Numbered from the stretch's first letter, positions 35,849 through 44,315 are shown. The stretch: 64,000 nt of DNA from Stackebrandtia endophytica (GCF_006716355.1 NZ_VFOW01000001.1:992001-1056000); one strand, 5' to 3'. Translations and numbers: made by a program. The notes: generated by a model from the sequence alone, not told the origin.

Positions 35849-37625
35849 CACAGTCCTCCACCATGGTCACGGTTCCGACGTTTCCGTCCACTTCGATCTG
35901 TTGTCCGGTCTTGAGCACGCTGGTGACACCGGTGACTCCCATGACGGTGGGAATTCCGGCTTCTCTGGCCACGATGGCCACATGGGACATGACGCCACCG
36001 ACCTCCGTCACCAACCCGCCTGCGGTGCGCAGCATGGTCGACCAGTTGGGTGCCGCGGCGGTGGTCACCACGATGTCTCCGGGTCGGACATGTTCCAGTT
36101 CGGACTCATGAGCCACGAGGCGAACCGGTCCGCGAGCCACCCCGGGAGAGGCCGGACAACCGTTGAGGCCGTCGGCGTCGTCGGTCGCGTCGGTGACTCC
36201 GTACAACAGCGGCATGACCGGATCACCCGACTGTTGCGGTGATCCGATGACGGTCGGCGCGTCCCACCGCGCCATCGTGGCGAGCAGCCGTTTGCGGGTG
36301 TCGATCAGGCTCGGCAGGCTTCGCACCGCGGCGACCGGACCGGTGCCGATGGCCCAGCCGGTCACCCCGTGGAACAGGACGCGCTCCAGTTCCCATCGGT
36401 TGAGGCAGAACACGTCCTCGGGGTCGGCGAGCACGCCCAGATCGGTGAGCAGGCGACCGAACCGCCGGGTGGCCGCCCACAATTCCTGGTGGAACCGGTT
36501 CTCGACGTAGAAGCCGTGTTCCTCCACGAACCGCGAGACCCGGCGCGCCAATCGCACCGCCTGGTCGAAGTTCTCACGCTGGTCGAGGTCGGTGAGCAGC
36601 GCACGATATCCGTCGAGGGCCGCGTCGGAACGGGTTTGCCGGTCGTCGTGTCCGAGATCGGTTCCACGTTCCAATCGGTGTCCGATGAGGTTCCACACGA
36701 CGCCCGGGTCGTCACGCAACGGCAGATCGGTGTGATCGAGGCCGGCGCCCAAGGTGACGGCGGGCCAGCCTGCCATGGTCTCGTGCCACCGCGCCGCCCA
36801 GTCCCGGCCCGGCCCGGTGCGATCGAGCGCCCGGCCGCCCGACGACAGGTCGGTGTCGAGGATGAGTTCGGCTACTCCGAGATCGGTGGCCGAGGCGGCG
36901 AGGTCCCCGATCCATTCGTCGACCTGGTGTTGCGCACCGGGAACAGCGGGGACCAGCTCGGCGATCTGTTGATCGGCGATACCGGGGAAATGGTGCCGGG
37001 CGGTGCGATAGAGGTTCTCGTAGGCGACGTATCCCAGGGTCAGCATCTCGAAGTGGTGTTGCCACGCGGAGAACACCGATTCGATGAGTCGGTGGTAGGC
37101 GGCCAGCACCGCTCCGCTGCTGGCGGCGGGAGCTCCGTCGGCCAGAACCCGGTCGTCCTCCATTGTCGGCAACGGCGGTGGAAGGATGGCGGCGGTTTCG
37201 GCGATGAGGGTCGACATCCGACCGTTCCACCGCTGGTGGTAACGATCCCAATTGCGGTAGTAGGAGGCGGATCGTTCGGCGAACCGGGCACCGCGCGCCT
37301 CTCGTTCCACCGGGTCGGTCACGGCCACCGGCGCCACGTACACCCGCCCCAGCAGCAGCCGGTGCTCGGTGCCCAGGCTGCCGGGCAATTGGAAGACCCG
37401 GGATGTCCACTGGCCCTTGCTGAGGCGAATCGCCTCGTTGACGACCGAGTCGAAGGGGTACTTCACTCGTGGGTGGTGAATCCCGTCGTACACCCACCCC
37501 CGGGTCTCGTCCGCGGATCGACTCTCTTCGGTGAACACCAGGTCATCGGGGTACATGTCCTGCCACCCGGTCGCGTCGGCCGGGGTGGCAATGCCGAACG
37601 GTGCATCGAGGGGGTGCATTCTCAT
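35838..37625 (-). CDS. PEP-utilizing enzyme, mobile-His-domain subunit (phenylphosphate synthase/rifampin phosphotransferase-like)
   Basis: A 595-residue partner of the ATP-grasp subunit. The C-terminal 90 residues are the swivelling phosphohistidine domain: CPASPGVARGPV, GGLVTEVGGVMSHVAIV (catalytic His about residue 545) and AGIPTVMGV. The N-terminal 480 residues are helical with many Trp/Tyr/His (RNWDRYHQRWNGRM; HHFEMLTLGYVAYE), the part that binds the acceptor in this enzyme class. The start at 37625 is chosen because CAGGTGATGCG precedes it. The acceptor is unknown; aromatic alcohols or phenols (phenylphosphate synthase) or an ansamycin are family precedents. Confidence 0.82.
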   Translation of the reverse strand: MRMHPLDAPFGIATPADATGWQDMYPDDLVFTEESRSADETRGWVYDGIHHPRVKYPFDSVVNEAIRLSKGQWTSRVFQLPGSLGTEHRLLLGRVYVAPVAVTDPVEREARGARFAERSASYYRNWDRYHQRWNGRMSTLIAETAAILPPPLPTMEDDRVLADGAPAASSGAVLAAYHRLIESVFSAWQHHFEMLTLGYVAYENLYRTARHHFPGIADQQIAELVPAVPGAQHQVDEWIGDLAASATDLGVAELILDTDLSSGGRALDRTGPGRDWAARWHETMAGWPAVTLGAGLDHTDLPLRDDPGVVWNLIGHRLERGTDLGHDDRQTRSDAALDGYRALLTDLDQRENFDQAVRLARRVSRFVEEHGFYVENRFHQELWAATRRFGRLLTDLGVLADPEDVFCLNRWELERVLFHGVTGWAIGTGPVAAVRSLPSLIDTRKRLLATMARWDAPTVIGSPQQSGDPVMPLLYGVTDATDDADGLNGCPASPGVARGPVRLVAHESELEHVRPGDIVVTTAAAPNWSTMLRTAGGLVTEVGGVMSHVAIVAREAGIPTVMGVTGVTSVLKTGQQIEVDGNVGTVTMVEDCDAR

Positions 37626-37990
37626 CGCATCACCTGTCGGTCGGCCGCGTGCCGATAACGCCGTCCTACCCGATGACACATCCCTCCATAATGGAGGAAC
37701 ATGGGAACGACGGCGAACCGATGCACCGCAGCGATTGTCGAGTCGATCGGTCCTGGTCGAATCTCACGATCACAGCGAGCACCGACCATAGCGCACTCGC
37801 CGCCGCGATGCTCCCCACATTGATCACTCAACCATTTAGGACATATGGGTTGGTCATCGTCACCGGCCAGGGCCGCAACCGCGCGGACGAACCCCTCCGG
37901 CGAGCCCTCGTAACGTGTCGATGTCGACACATGGCGCTACGCCGGAGATCGGATATGATGAACCTATGTTCACTCAAAAAAGGATGGTCC
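37626..37990. promoter_or_regulatory. Divergent regulatory region with a palindrome
   Basis: This 365-bp gap separates the PEP-synthase-like operon from the TetR gene. The only clear structure is GTGTCGA-TG-TCGACAC (37915-37930), a probable TetR operator about 60 bases before the regulator start. No small gene is supported. Confidence 0.5.
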
Positions 37991-38602
37991 ATGGCGCCGC
38001 GATCGATTGAACTGTCGGCTGCGATGCGCGCGGCCACGGCGACGGCGATACAGACCGCCGCGATTCGGCTGTTCGCCGAACGCGGCTACGCCAACAGCAG
38101 CATCCGCGACATCGCCGAAGCCGCCGGCATCAGCACCGGATCGGTGTACCGGCACTACCGCTCCAAAGAGGCGCTGTTCGCCGATCTCGTCGCCCAGGCA
38201 TCAGCCGGACTGGCCAAGGCGGGCAGCACACTGCGCGACGGCGAGTCCCCCCACCGAACCCTCCTGACGTTCACCCGAGAACTCATCGCCGACATCGAAG
38301 CGAGCACGGAGGCCGCAGCGTTCCTGGCGGTCATCAACCAGGCGTTCATCACCAACGAACCCGAGGGCACCCGGCACCGGCTTCGCGACGACCACATGGT
38401 GTTTCGCCGGGCCGTGGCCGACACGATCGCCCGCGGCCAGCGCCTCGGCCAGTTCGGGCCGGGTGATCCGCATCAGTTGGCGGCGTGTTATCTCGCCACC
38501 CTGCACGGCCTGGCGGCGCTCCGCCCTGCCCTGGGCGAAGCCGCAGTCGTTCCGGCCCCCGAACTCATTCTGGAAGCCCTCACGAGAGGATCGAGCAAAT
38601 GA
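37991..38602 (+). CDS. TetR-family transcriptional regulator
   Basis: A 203-residue regulator. The helix-turn-helix SSIRDIAEAAGISTGSVYRH is followed by YRSKEALFADLV and a helical effector domain. AAAGGATGG precedes the ATG at 37991. Longer upstream in-frame starts have no ribosome-binding site. It is divergent from the split PEP-synthase pair with a palindrome between, so it may control that pair. Its stop overlaps the ATG of a GNAT gene (ATGA), giving a TetR-acetyltransferase operon. Confidence 0.87.
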   Translation: MAPRSIELSAAMRAATATAIQTAAIRLFAERGYANSSIRDIAEAAGISTGSVYRHYRSKEALFADLVAQASAGLAKAGSTLRDGESPHRTLLTFTRELIADIEASTEAAAFLAVINQAFITNEPEGTRHRLRDDHMVFRRAVADTIARGQRLGQFGPGDPHQLAACYLATLHGLAALRPALGEAAVVPAPELILEALTRGSSK

Positions 38603-39192
38603 TCGACGTCGTACGCGCGGACGCCTTGGGCGAGCCGTACCGGCGGCAGGTCGCCGAAGTGTTGACGCAGGGGTTCGCCGAGGACTTCTCATATTTTTCC
38701 CGCGACCCCGCTAAACTCGCAACGCTCTTCGAGCCCATGTTGCTGCTGGAGCGGTTCCACGTCGCACTGATCGAGGGCCGCCCCGCCGCCGTCGCCAGTC
38801 TCACCGAGAGCGCCCAGCACTGCTTTGCTCCACGATGGAGTCACATGAGACGTACCCTGGGAATATTCCACGCGACGGTGGTGTACTGGGTCATCAACAG
38901 CTACTTCATGACCACGCGGCCCGACCAGCCGACCGGACAGGCCGAGATCGGGTTCGTCGCCTCGGCGCCGGCCTATCGAGGTCGAGGGGCCGCCACCGCG
39001 CTGTTGCGTGGGCTATTGGCCCTACCCGATTATCGCGAATACGTGCTGGAGGACATCAAGGACACCAACGCCGCCGCACTGGGCCTGTACCGGAAGCTCG
39101 GATTCACCGTCTACAAGAGCCGACCGGTCAAGGGCGCGAAAAAGGCCGGCTTCTCGGAGTATGTGTCCATGAAACTGGTACAGGCGCCCTGA
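38599..39192 (+). CDS. GNAT-family N-acetyltransferase
   Basis: A 197-residue acetyltransferase. The acetyl-CoA loop is visible as GFVASAPAYRGRGAATALLRGLLAL, preceded by a substrate-side beta sheet and followed by NAAALGLYRKLGFTVYKS. Start overlaps the tetR stop. A membrane-near hydrophobic segment (GIFHATVVYWVINSYF) is unusual for the family. The substrate is unknown; cotranscription with tetR suggests a response to the same ligand. Confidence 0.85.
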   Translation: MIDVVRADALGEPYRRQVAEVLTQGFAEDFSYFSRDPAKLATLFEPMLLLERFHVALIEGRPAAVASLTESAQHCFAPRWSHMRRTLGIFHATVVYWVINSYFMTTRPDQPTGQAEIGFVASAPAYRGRGAATALLRGLLALPDYREYVLEDIKDTNAAALGLYRKLGFTVYKSRPVKGAKKAGFSEYVSMKLVQAP

Positions 39193-39207
39193 CCGGTTCG
39201 AACACGG

Positions 39208-39789
39208 TCAGCTGAGCCGCAACGTGGTCAGACAGGTCGGGTCCTCGGCACCGGTGCGAACCGTCTGGGATCCCGACCGTCCATCGTGTTCCACCACGAC
39301 CTCGGCCTCGATGTCGCGCGGCAGCCACAGACCGACGAATCCGTTGTCGTAGGTGCGAGTGGACTCGTCAATGAGCACCGTCCCGTCACCGAGGTCGGTC
39401 ACCCGGATCTGGATCGGCTCGTCACTCAGCTCCCCCAGACAGGTGGTGAAACTGTGGAAGTAACAGTCGTGCGTCTGCTCCGCATAGGGGGCGATGGACA
39501 GGTAGAACTCCCCGGTGGGCATCGCGACCGACTCCTCGGTACCGTCCTCGTCCGTCACCACGATCGCGTCGGGCCGCACCGAGGCGATGAAGCCGTCCGA
39601 TCGGCCGGACACCGGCATGGTGTCCAGGTGTTCGACGAGTTCCTTGGCGCCCAGGTCATCCAGGCTGTATCGGGAGAGGACCTCGGCGGCGGGATCCTCG
39701 CCGGCTCCAGTCGAGCAGGCGGTCAGCAGCAGCGCGCCGGCGACGACAAGGGAGGCGAGTACACGAACGAGATGGCGAGACCGGTTCAT
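39208..39789 (-). CDS. cueP: CueP-like copper-binding lipoprotein
   Basis: A 193-residue exported lipoprotein: signal peptide, lipobox LLTAC (Cys 25), then a CueP domain with DTMPVSGRSDGFIASVRPD, FYLSIAPYAEQTHDCYFHSF and LGELSDEPIQI. The three conserved Cys (about 109, 117, 186) are present, plus His residues suited to Cu(I). In Salmonella CueP is the periplasmic copper protein that supplies SodCII; actinobacterial homologues would act outside the membrane. No copper ATPase or CueR is nearby. Convergent with the GNAT gene. Confidence 0.8.
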   Translation of the reverse strand: MNRSRHLVRVLASLVVAGALLLTACSTGAGEDPAAEVLSRYSLDDLGAKELVEHLDTMPVSGRSDGFIASVRPDAIVVTDEDGTEESVAMPTGEFYLSIAPYAEQTHDCYFHSFTTCLGELSDEPIQIRVTDLGDGTVLIDESTRTYDNGFVGLWLPRDIEAEVVVEHDGRSGSQTVRTGAEDPTCLTTLRLS

Positions 39790-39867
39790 GGCGACAACCT
39801 AGCGACCGGTCGAAGCCGAGCCCGGCGGGTCCACCCGACTGCGATGAAGCCCTCAGCCCTCTAGCGG

Positions 39868-40850
39868 TCACGACCGCCGTAGCAGTGGCTGGGTGCTGCA
39901 TCGAAACGATCCACCCAACGACCGGGTGATCGCGAAGTCGACGTACTCGACAGTGACTCCGTGCTCCTCGATGCGCTCCCCGATGGAACGAAACGCGGGA
40001 TCGGTGACGTAGTGGTCCGGGTCGATCGGTAGGCCGTTGGTCGCCAGCGCGGTGGCCTGGTCGAGATCGACCCGGATGCGATCCCAATCGCGCAGCGCGC
40101 TGGGTACACCGTCGAGCAGCGCCTCCTCGCATACGACCATGAGTCCCGGCCGGACCAGACCCAACGCACAGTCCAGGTGCAGGATTCGCTTGTGCAGCCG
40201 AACCGGTTCGACCGTGAAGCCGCGTGGATGCAGGTACTTGGTCAACCATCGGGTTCCGAGCCCGTTCGACGCCAGCCCGGAGTTACCGACGAATACGTGG
40301 TTGCCGAGCACGAGGACGTCGCCGCCCTCAAGAAACGGGCCCGGCCCCAGCGTCGCGTCACCGGGTTCGGGGATCTGCGGCCGGGGGACGGCGACATACC
40401 CGCAGTCGGCGGGATAGATCCGGTCGAGGAACAGGTCCCGCATGGGCAGCACCTCGTCCCGGCGGTGCTGGAACCGCATGGAGGCCTCGACGACCTGATC
40501 GCCGACGGTGAAGAACGGATCGCGGGCGAAGAAGTTGGCGTATCCGTTGTCTCCGGCCGCAGCCTTCTCCGCCGCCGTGAGGCGACGGGGGCGAAGCACC
40601 GTCACACCATGTCGCTCCAGGACCTCGCGCAGGTTCGTCCGTTCCCGCTCCCAGGCCGCCTGCCGGGCCGGGTCCCCGTCCCGCATGTCCTGCCCGATCG
40701 GGTTCGCATCCCAGCCAGGAATCGGGAATCCGGGGAGTTGGCCGCCGACTTCGGTATCGCCACCTCGCTTTCGGCGAGCACGACGGTCCGCAGTGGAGCG
40801 AACTCGTTCTCCACCAGGACTTGTCCACCCGGCAACCGTTCCTCGGTCAT
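39868..40850 (-). pseudogene. Amidinotransferase/arginine-deiminase-superfamily enzyme, broken by a frameshift
   Basis: From ATG 40850 (ribosome-binding site AAAGGGG) the first frame encodes a proper N-terminus (VENEFAPLRTVVLAESEVAI, PKSAANSPDSRFL). A second frame then takes over with WDANPIGQDMRDGDPARQ and the rest of the enzyme: GYANFFARDPFFTVGD, the FLEGGDVLVLGNHVFVG active-site loop, HLDCALGLV (catalytic His/Asp) and a C-terminal CSTQP. Inserting one base near 40715 (between CTGGC and TGGG) gives a continuous protein of about 328 residues. The family hydrolyses or transfers guanidino groups. Pseudogene or sequencing error. Confidence 0.8.
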
Positions 40851-41015
40851 CCTCGCCCCTTTCGAATCCCCGACGCCTCCGGCGGCCGGATCCGATGCCG
40901 GCGCACCTACCGATCATGGACAGCGACGAGCCGACCGGTACCGGTTTCGCCGAAATCGTCCCGCCAGGACGACGTCGCAGTCGGCGAGCCGACCCGCAAT
41001 CCCAAAAGGCAGATA

Positions 41016-41227
41016 TCAAGGTCGTAGAAAAGACCGCTCCCCATCCCAGCATGAAGGGCGCGTACGTGATCCTGACCTCTGGCGTTACCGAAGTGGCAGA
41101 CACCATGTACACCGAGGATGTCACCGGAGCACGATACGAGACCCAGCCCGAGAATGTCGGAATATGTCGGCGATACTTCGAGGCGACCTACCAGATGGCC
41201 ACACCAATAAAGGTGTATCTGAGATGA
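41016..41227 (+). pseudogene. C-terminal remnant of an XRE/DUF5753 (Scr1-type) regulator
   Basis: The frame ending at 41227 reads KGAYVILTSGVTEVADTMYT, then EDVTGARYETQPENV and RRYFEATYQMATPIK. This aligns by pattern with the DUF5753 C-terminus (F-T-x-L ... DIVY-x-E-x-LT-x-ALYL-x-x-x-EDV) present intact in the XRE gene at 50326-51213. The helix-turn-helix and most of the domain are missing, and no start is evident. The stop still overlaps the DUF397 ATG (ATGA), preserving the usual regulator-DUF397 operon junction. Confidence 0.55.
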
Positions 41228-41400
41228 GCCCTGGCAAGTGGCGCAAATCGAGCCGTAGCCAAGGTGGTAACTGCGTCGAGACCCGCACCTACGATCAGGT
41301 GGCCGCGCCGGTCGAGGTGCGGGACAGCAAGGCACCCGAGTTGGGGAGCCTCGCCATCGACCGCAGTGAGTTCGCCGCCCTGTTGCGCTGTGTGGGATAG
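41224..41400 (+). CDS. DUF397 domain protein
   Basis: A 58-residue DUF397 protein: W-x-KSSRS-x(4)-NCVE at the N-terminus, a VEVRDSKAP middle and a DRSEFAALLR end. Family members are encoded next to XRE/DUF5753 regulators and probably act as their small partners, in a Scr1-type toxin-antitoxin-like arrangement. Here the partner is decayed, so the gene is an orphan, possibly served by the intact XRE protein 9 kb away. Confidence 0.88.
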   Translation: MSPGKWRKSSRSQGGNCVETRTYDQVAAPVEVRDSKAPELGSLAIDRSEFAALLRCVG

Positions 41401-41429
41401 CGCGACCGAACCACACTGATAGCACTCAC

Positions 41430-41463
41430 TGTAGCGGCCTTGACGCAGGTTGGGGCCGCTACA
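41430..41463 (+). terminator. Hairpin terminator after DUF397 gene
   Basis: TGTAGCGGCC (41430-41439) pairs perfectly with GGCCGCTACA (41454-41463) around a 14-base loop, 29 bases past the stop. Confidence 0.6.
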
Positions 41464-41846
41464 CGCGTTGGCGAGACCGTGAGGTGTTGGCTGATGGCCA
41501 GCGCCGGATCCGCTGTCTCGCAAGGCATCCGGTTACCCCGAACCACAACGGACACGGCGTTTCCACGGCAGGGGCGGGTCGACAACACGAACCTCGGCAA
41601 CGCGACGGACTCTGCCACCGGTGGTGCGGTCGCCGTCGAAACCGGTTCGCCGAAGTGCCCGTCTCCGTCGGAGCCGCCACCAGCCTCGATATCAATGTGG
41701 ACCGGTGGGCTTCGGCGACGGCGACCGCCGGAATCATCGCGGTGGGAATACTCGGATTTCCACGGCACGACCTGGCCTGATGATCGTCGGGTCCCGTCCA
41801 TGGCTGCCGACGGCGCCGGGCGATCTGACCGGGTATGCTCGGCAGC
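41464..41846. other. Intergenic region, no supported gene
   Basis: Long overlapping frames exist on both strands, but none has a ribosome-binding site or a recognisable protein. A plus-strand stretch reading VPVSVGAATSLDINVDRW then GIIAVGILG (ending 41780) looks faintly protein-like and may be a relic. Confidence 0.4.
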
Positions 41847-41884
41847 GGTGTGCCGGGAAGCCTGGTCGGCGTTGTAACGACACC
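41847..41884 (+). promoter_or_regulatory. Candidate structured leader RNA, copy 1 (upstream of hydrolase)
   Basis: The first 25 bases (41847-41871) are identical to 42968-42992 before nhaA. They can fold with GCCG (41852-41855) pairing CGGC (41867-41870) around GGGAAGCCTGGT, closed by an outer GGTGT (41847-41851)/ACACC (41880-41884) stem. It lies 145 bases before the hydrolase ATG, on the sense strand. A riboswitch-like role is inferred. Confidence 0.5.
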
Positions 41885-42015
41885 CCACGCCACGAGGAAG
41901 CCGTGTATCCCCCTCTCCACTCTCCCCGACCCTCCGGGTCGATCGCGCCCGCGCCATCGCGGATTCCCCGAGGCGCGTGTTCCTCCGCCGCATCACGCCG
42001 AGCGGGGACCGGGCC

Positions 42016-42882
42016 ATGACCGCGATCTACCGCAACACGGTCAGCCAGTACACGGTGCGGCAGTGGTGCCTCAACCGGTTGGCTCAATGGTCCACACCAC
42101 ACAGTCGCCAGGTGGTCAAAGTGGATGACGTCGACGTACATCTCACCCACATCGGTGACCAGGCCGCCAAAGTGGTCTTTCTGCCGGGCACCAACTTCAA
42201 TGCCGCCACCAGCCTGAAACTGGGCAGCGCGTTGAGCGAACGCTGGCCCACCATGATCATCGACCTACCCGGACAGCCGGGACTGTCCAGCGGATTCCGG
42301 CCACGCCATCCACACGACGGCTGGTACGGCCGAATCGTGGCGAAGGTTCTGGAAGCCACCGCCGCGCGAGAGGTCGTGGTCGTCGGGCACTCGTTGGGGG
42401 CCGCCGTGGCGCTGGCCTGCGACTCCCCACGCATCGGTGCCCGGGTGCTGTGCTCCCCCGCCGGCATCACCCGGCTGGGCATGGACATCCCGCTGTTGGC
42501 CTGCTCCACCCGATGGTTGCTGACGCCGACGATGGCGGCAAGTCGACGCCTGTTGAACCTGATGATGGCGCCCGGGGGCCGGGCGTCCACCACGGCTGCG
42601 GAGTGGATGAGCCTCGTCGGACATCATTGCCGGACCAGCCTGGCGCCGCCACCTCAGCCGATCGAGGTTCTGGGGCGCGCCGCCGGGAGGACGCTGGTGG
42701 TCGCCACCGGCGAGCATGATCGTTTCCTGGGGCCACGGCGGCTCGCGACACCGGTGCAGCGCGGCCTCGACGTGTCGCTGCGCACCCTGCCGGACGTCGG
42801 TCATCTCGTCGGAGACGAGCGTCCCGGGGAGATCGTGAAACTCATCGAGGGAGTCGTCGCCCGCCGAACGAAACGGCCGTGA
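42016..42882 (+). CDS. Alpha/beta-fold hydrolase
   Basis: A 288-residue hydrolase: oxyanion segment VVFLPGTNFNAATSL, nucleophile elbow VVGHSLGAAVAL, acid region LVVATGEHDRFLG and His in LPDVGHLVGDE. The ATG at 42016 follows a GGGGACCGGG stretch; an upstream in-frame start adds 13 residues. It is preceded by the same leader element as the downstream nhaA, and ends in a hairpin before that gene's own leader. A joint response with nhaA is therefore likely. The substrate is unknown. Confidence 0.83.
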   Translation: MTAIYRNTVSQYTVRQWCLNRLAQWSTPHSRQVVKVDDVDVHLTHIGDQAAKVVFLPGTNFNAATSLKLGSALSERWPTMIIDLPGQPGLSSGFRPRHPHDGWYGRIVAKVLEATAAREVVVVGHSLGAAVALACDSPRIGARVLCSPAGITRLGMDIPLLACSTRWLLTPTMAASRRLLNLMMAPGGRASTTAAEWMSLVGHHCRTSLAPPPQPIEVLGRAAGRTLVVATGEHDRFLGPRRLATPVQRGLDVSLRTLPDVGHLVGDERPGEIVKLIEGVVARRTKRP

Positions 42883-42887
42883 GGTTG

Positions 42888-42905
42888 CGTGGCCGATCGG
42901 CCACG
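42888..42905 (+). terminator. Palindromic hairpin between hydrolase and nhaA
   Basis: CGTGGCCGATCGGCCACG is an 18-bp perfect palindrome (7-bp stem, GATC loop) 6 bases past the hydrolase stop. It separates the hydrolase from the nhaA leader. Confidence 0.5.
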
Positions 42906-42967
42906 TGAAATGAACAACATCTCACAGCATGGATTTCACCACGTTGATCACGATAGGGTCAATGACT

Positions 42968-42997
42968 GGTGTGCCGGGAAGCCTGGTCGGCGAGACA
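42968..42997 (+). promoter_or_regulatory. Candidate structured leader RNA, copy 2 (nhaA leader)
   Basis: Bases 42968-42992 repeat copy 1 exactly. The GCCG (42973-42976)/CGGC (42988-42991) stem is conserved, with a short TGT/ACA outer pairing (42970-42972 with 42995-42997). It is 70 bases before the nhaA GTG. nhaA-I and nhaA-II RNAs are known leader motifs of nhaA genes and have been described as Li+ riboswitches; membership has to be tested by covariance model. Confidence 0.55.
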
Positions 42998-43061
42998 TTT
43001 GTGATGCTCGGATCAGGCGCCCTCGACGGCGTCCACCGAGCGGTGCGACGAGGAGATCGAG

Positions 43062-44315
43062 GTGGAGCCGGTGAAGTCTGGCAACCGTTTGGCCGAAGCC
43101 CTACGCAGTGACACCACAGGTGGACTGCTGTTGATCGGTGCGGCGGCGATCGCACTGTTGTGGGCGAACTCGCCATGGGGCAACGCCTACGAGTCGGTGC
43201 GCCACTTCGTGATCGGCCCCGCATGGCTGCACCTGGATCTGGCGTTGGAGGCGTGGGCGGCCGACGGTCTGCTGGCACTGTTCTTCTTCATCGTCGGGAA
43301 CGAACTCAAGCAGGAGTTCATCAACGGCCAGTTGCGAGACCCGAAGAAGGCGATGGTCCCGATCGTCGCCGCCGTCTGCGGTGTCGTCGTTCCAGCCGTG
43401 ATATTCACCGTCATCAACCTGGGCCAGGGCGGCGAAGCCGCCAACGGCTGGGGAATCCCGATGGCCACCGACGTCGCCTTCGCGATCGCGATCCTCGCCA
43501 TCGTGGGTCGACACCTTCCCCCCGCGTTGCGGATCTTCCTGTTGACGTTGGCCGTGGTCGACGACCTCATCGCGATCCTGGTCATCGCGATCTTTTACAC
43601 CGGCGGCGTCAACTTCCTCGCGCTGGTCGCCGTCCTGCTTCCGTTGGGGCTGTTCGCTTACCTACAGCGTGGCCGAGGGCTGGCCGCCGCGTTGAACCGG
43701 TCGCGCGTTCCCAACTGGGTCGTCTACCTGCCGATCATCGCCGCGATCTGGACCCTGGTGCACGCCAGCGGAGTGCACGCCACCATCGCGGGGGTCGCGA
43801 TGGGTCTGTTGATGCGCACCGGTAAGCAACCCGGCGAGAAGATGGACCCCAGCCACCGAGCCGAGATCGGACTACGGCCGTGGGCGATGGGCTTGGCGCT
43901 GCCGATCTTCGCACTCATGTCGGCAGGCGTCGTCTTCGACGGATTCGGAGCGATTTTCACCGACACGGTCGCGTTGGGCATCGTCATAGGCCTGGTCGTC
44001 GGCAAACTGGTCGGCATCGCCGGCGGCGCCTGGTTGACCACCAAGCTCACCAGCGGCAGGCTCGACGATTCGCTGGCCTGGCCCGACATCATCGGCATGT
44101 CCCAATTGGCGGGCATCGGGTTCACGGTGTCCCTGCTCATCAGTGAACTGTCCTATCCGGATAACGCCTCGATGCTGGACCACGCCAAGAGCGGTGTACT
44201 GATCGGGTCGTTGATCGCCACCATCCTGGCGATGGTGGTCCTCACGATCCGAAACCGGCATTATCAACGCCGGAACGCCCCACCCACCGTCGGCACCGGC
44301 TTCGAGTCGACCTGA
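43062..44315 (+). CDS. nhaA: Na+/H+ antiporter NhaA
   Basis: A 417-residue, 12-helix antiporter exporting Na+ or Li+ in exchange for H+. Family blocks are SDTTGGLLLIGAAAIALLWAN, FFFIVGNELKQEF, PMATDVAFAIAIL, the paired ion-binding aspartates in LAVVDDLIAILVIAIFYT, and GIGFTVSLLISELSY. Length matches bacterial NhaA (about 390-440). The GTG has GAGGAG 6 bases upstream. The leader carries the repeated candidate RNA switch shared with the preceding hydrolase. Confidence 0.95.
   Translation: MEPVKSGNRLAEALRSDTTGGLLLIGAAAIALLWANSPWGNAYESVRHFVIGPAWLHLDLALEAWAADGLLALFFFIVGNELKQEFINGQLRDPKKAMVPIVAAVCGVVVPAVIFTVINLGQGGEAANGWGIPMATDVAFAIAILAIVGRHLPPALRIFLLTLAVVDDLIAILVIAIFYTGGVNFLALVAVLLPLGLFAYLQRGRGLAAALNRSRVPNWVVYLPIIAAIWTLVHASGVHATIAGVAMGLLMRTGKQPGEKMDPSHRAEIGLRPWAMGLALPIFALMSAGVVFDGFGAIFTDTVALGIVIGLVVGKLVGIAGGAWLTTKLTSGRLDDSLAWPDIIGMSQLAGIGFTVSLLISELSYPDNASMLDHAKSGVLIGSLIATILAMVVLTIRNRHYQRRNAPPTVGTGFEST

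Noticed and set aside
41464-42019. Several 100-150-codon frames on both strands
   Set aside because: None has a start signal or recognisable domain; they overlap each other as expected in GC-rich intergenic DNA.
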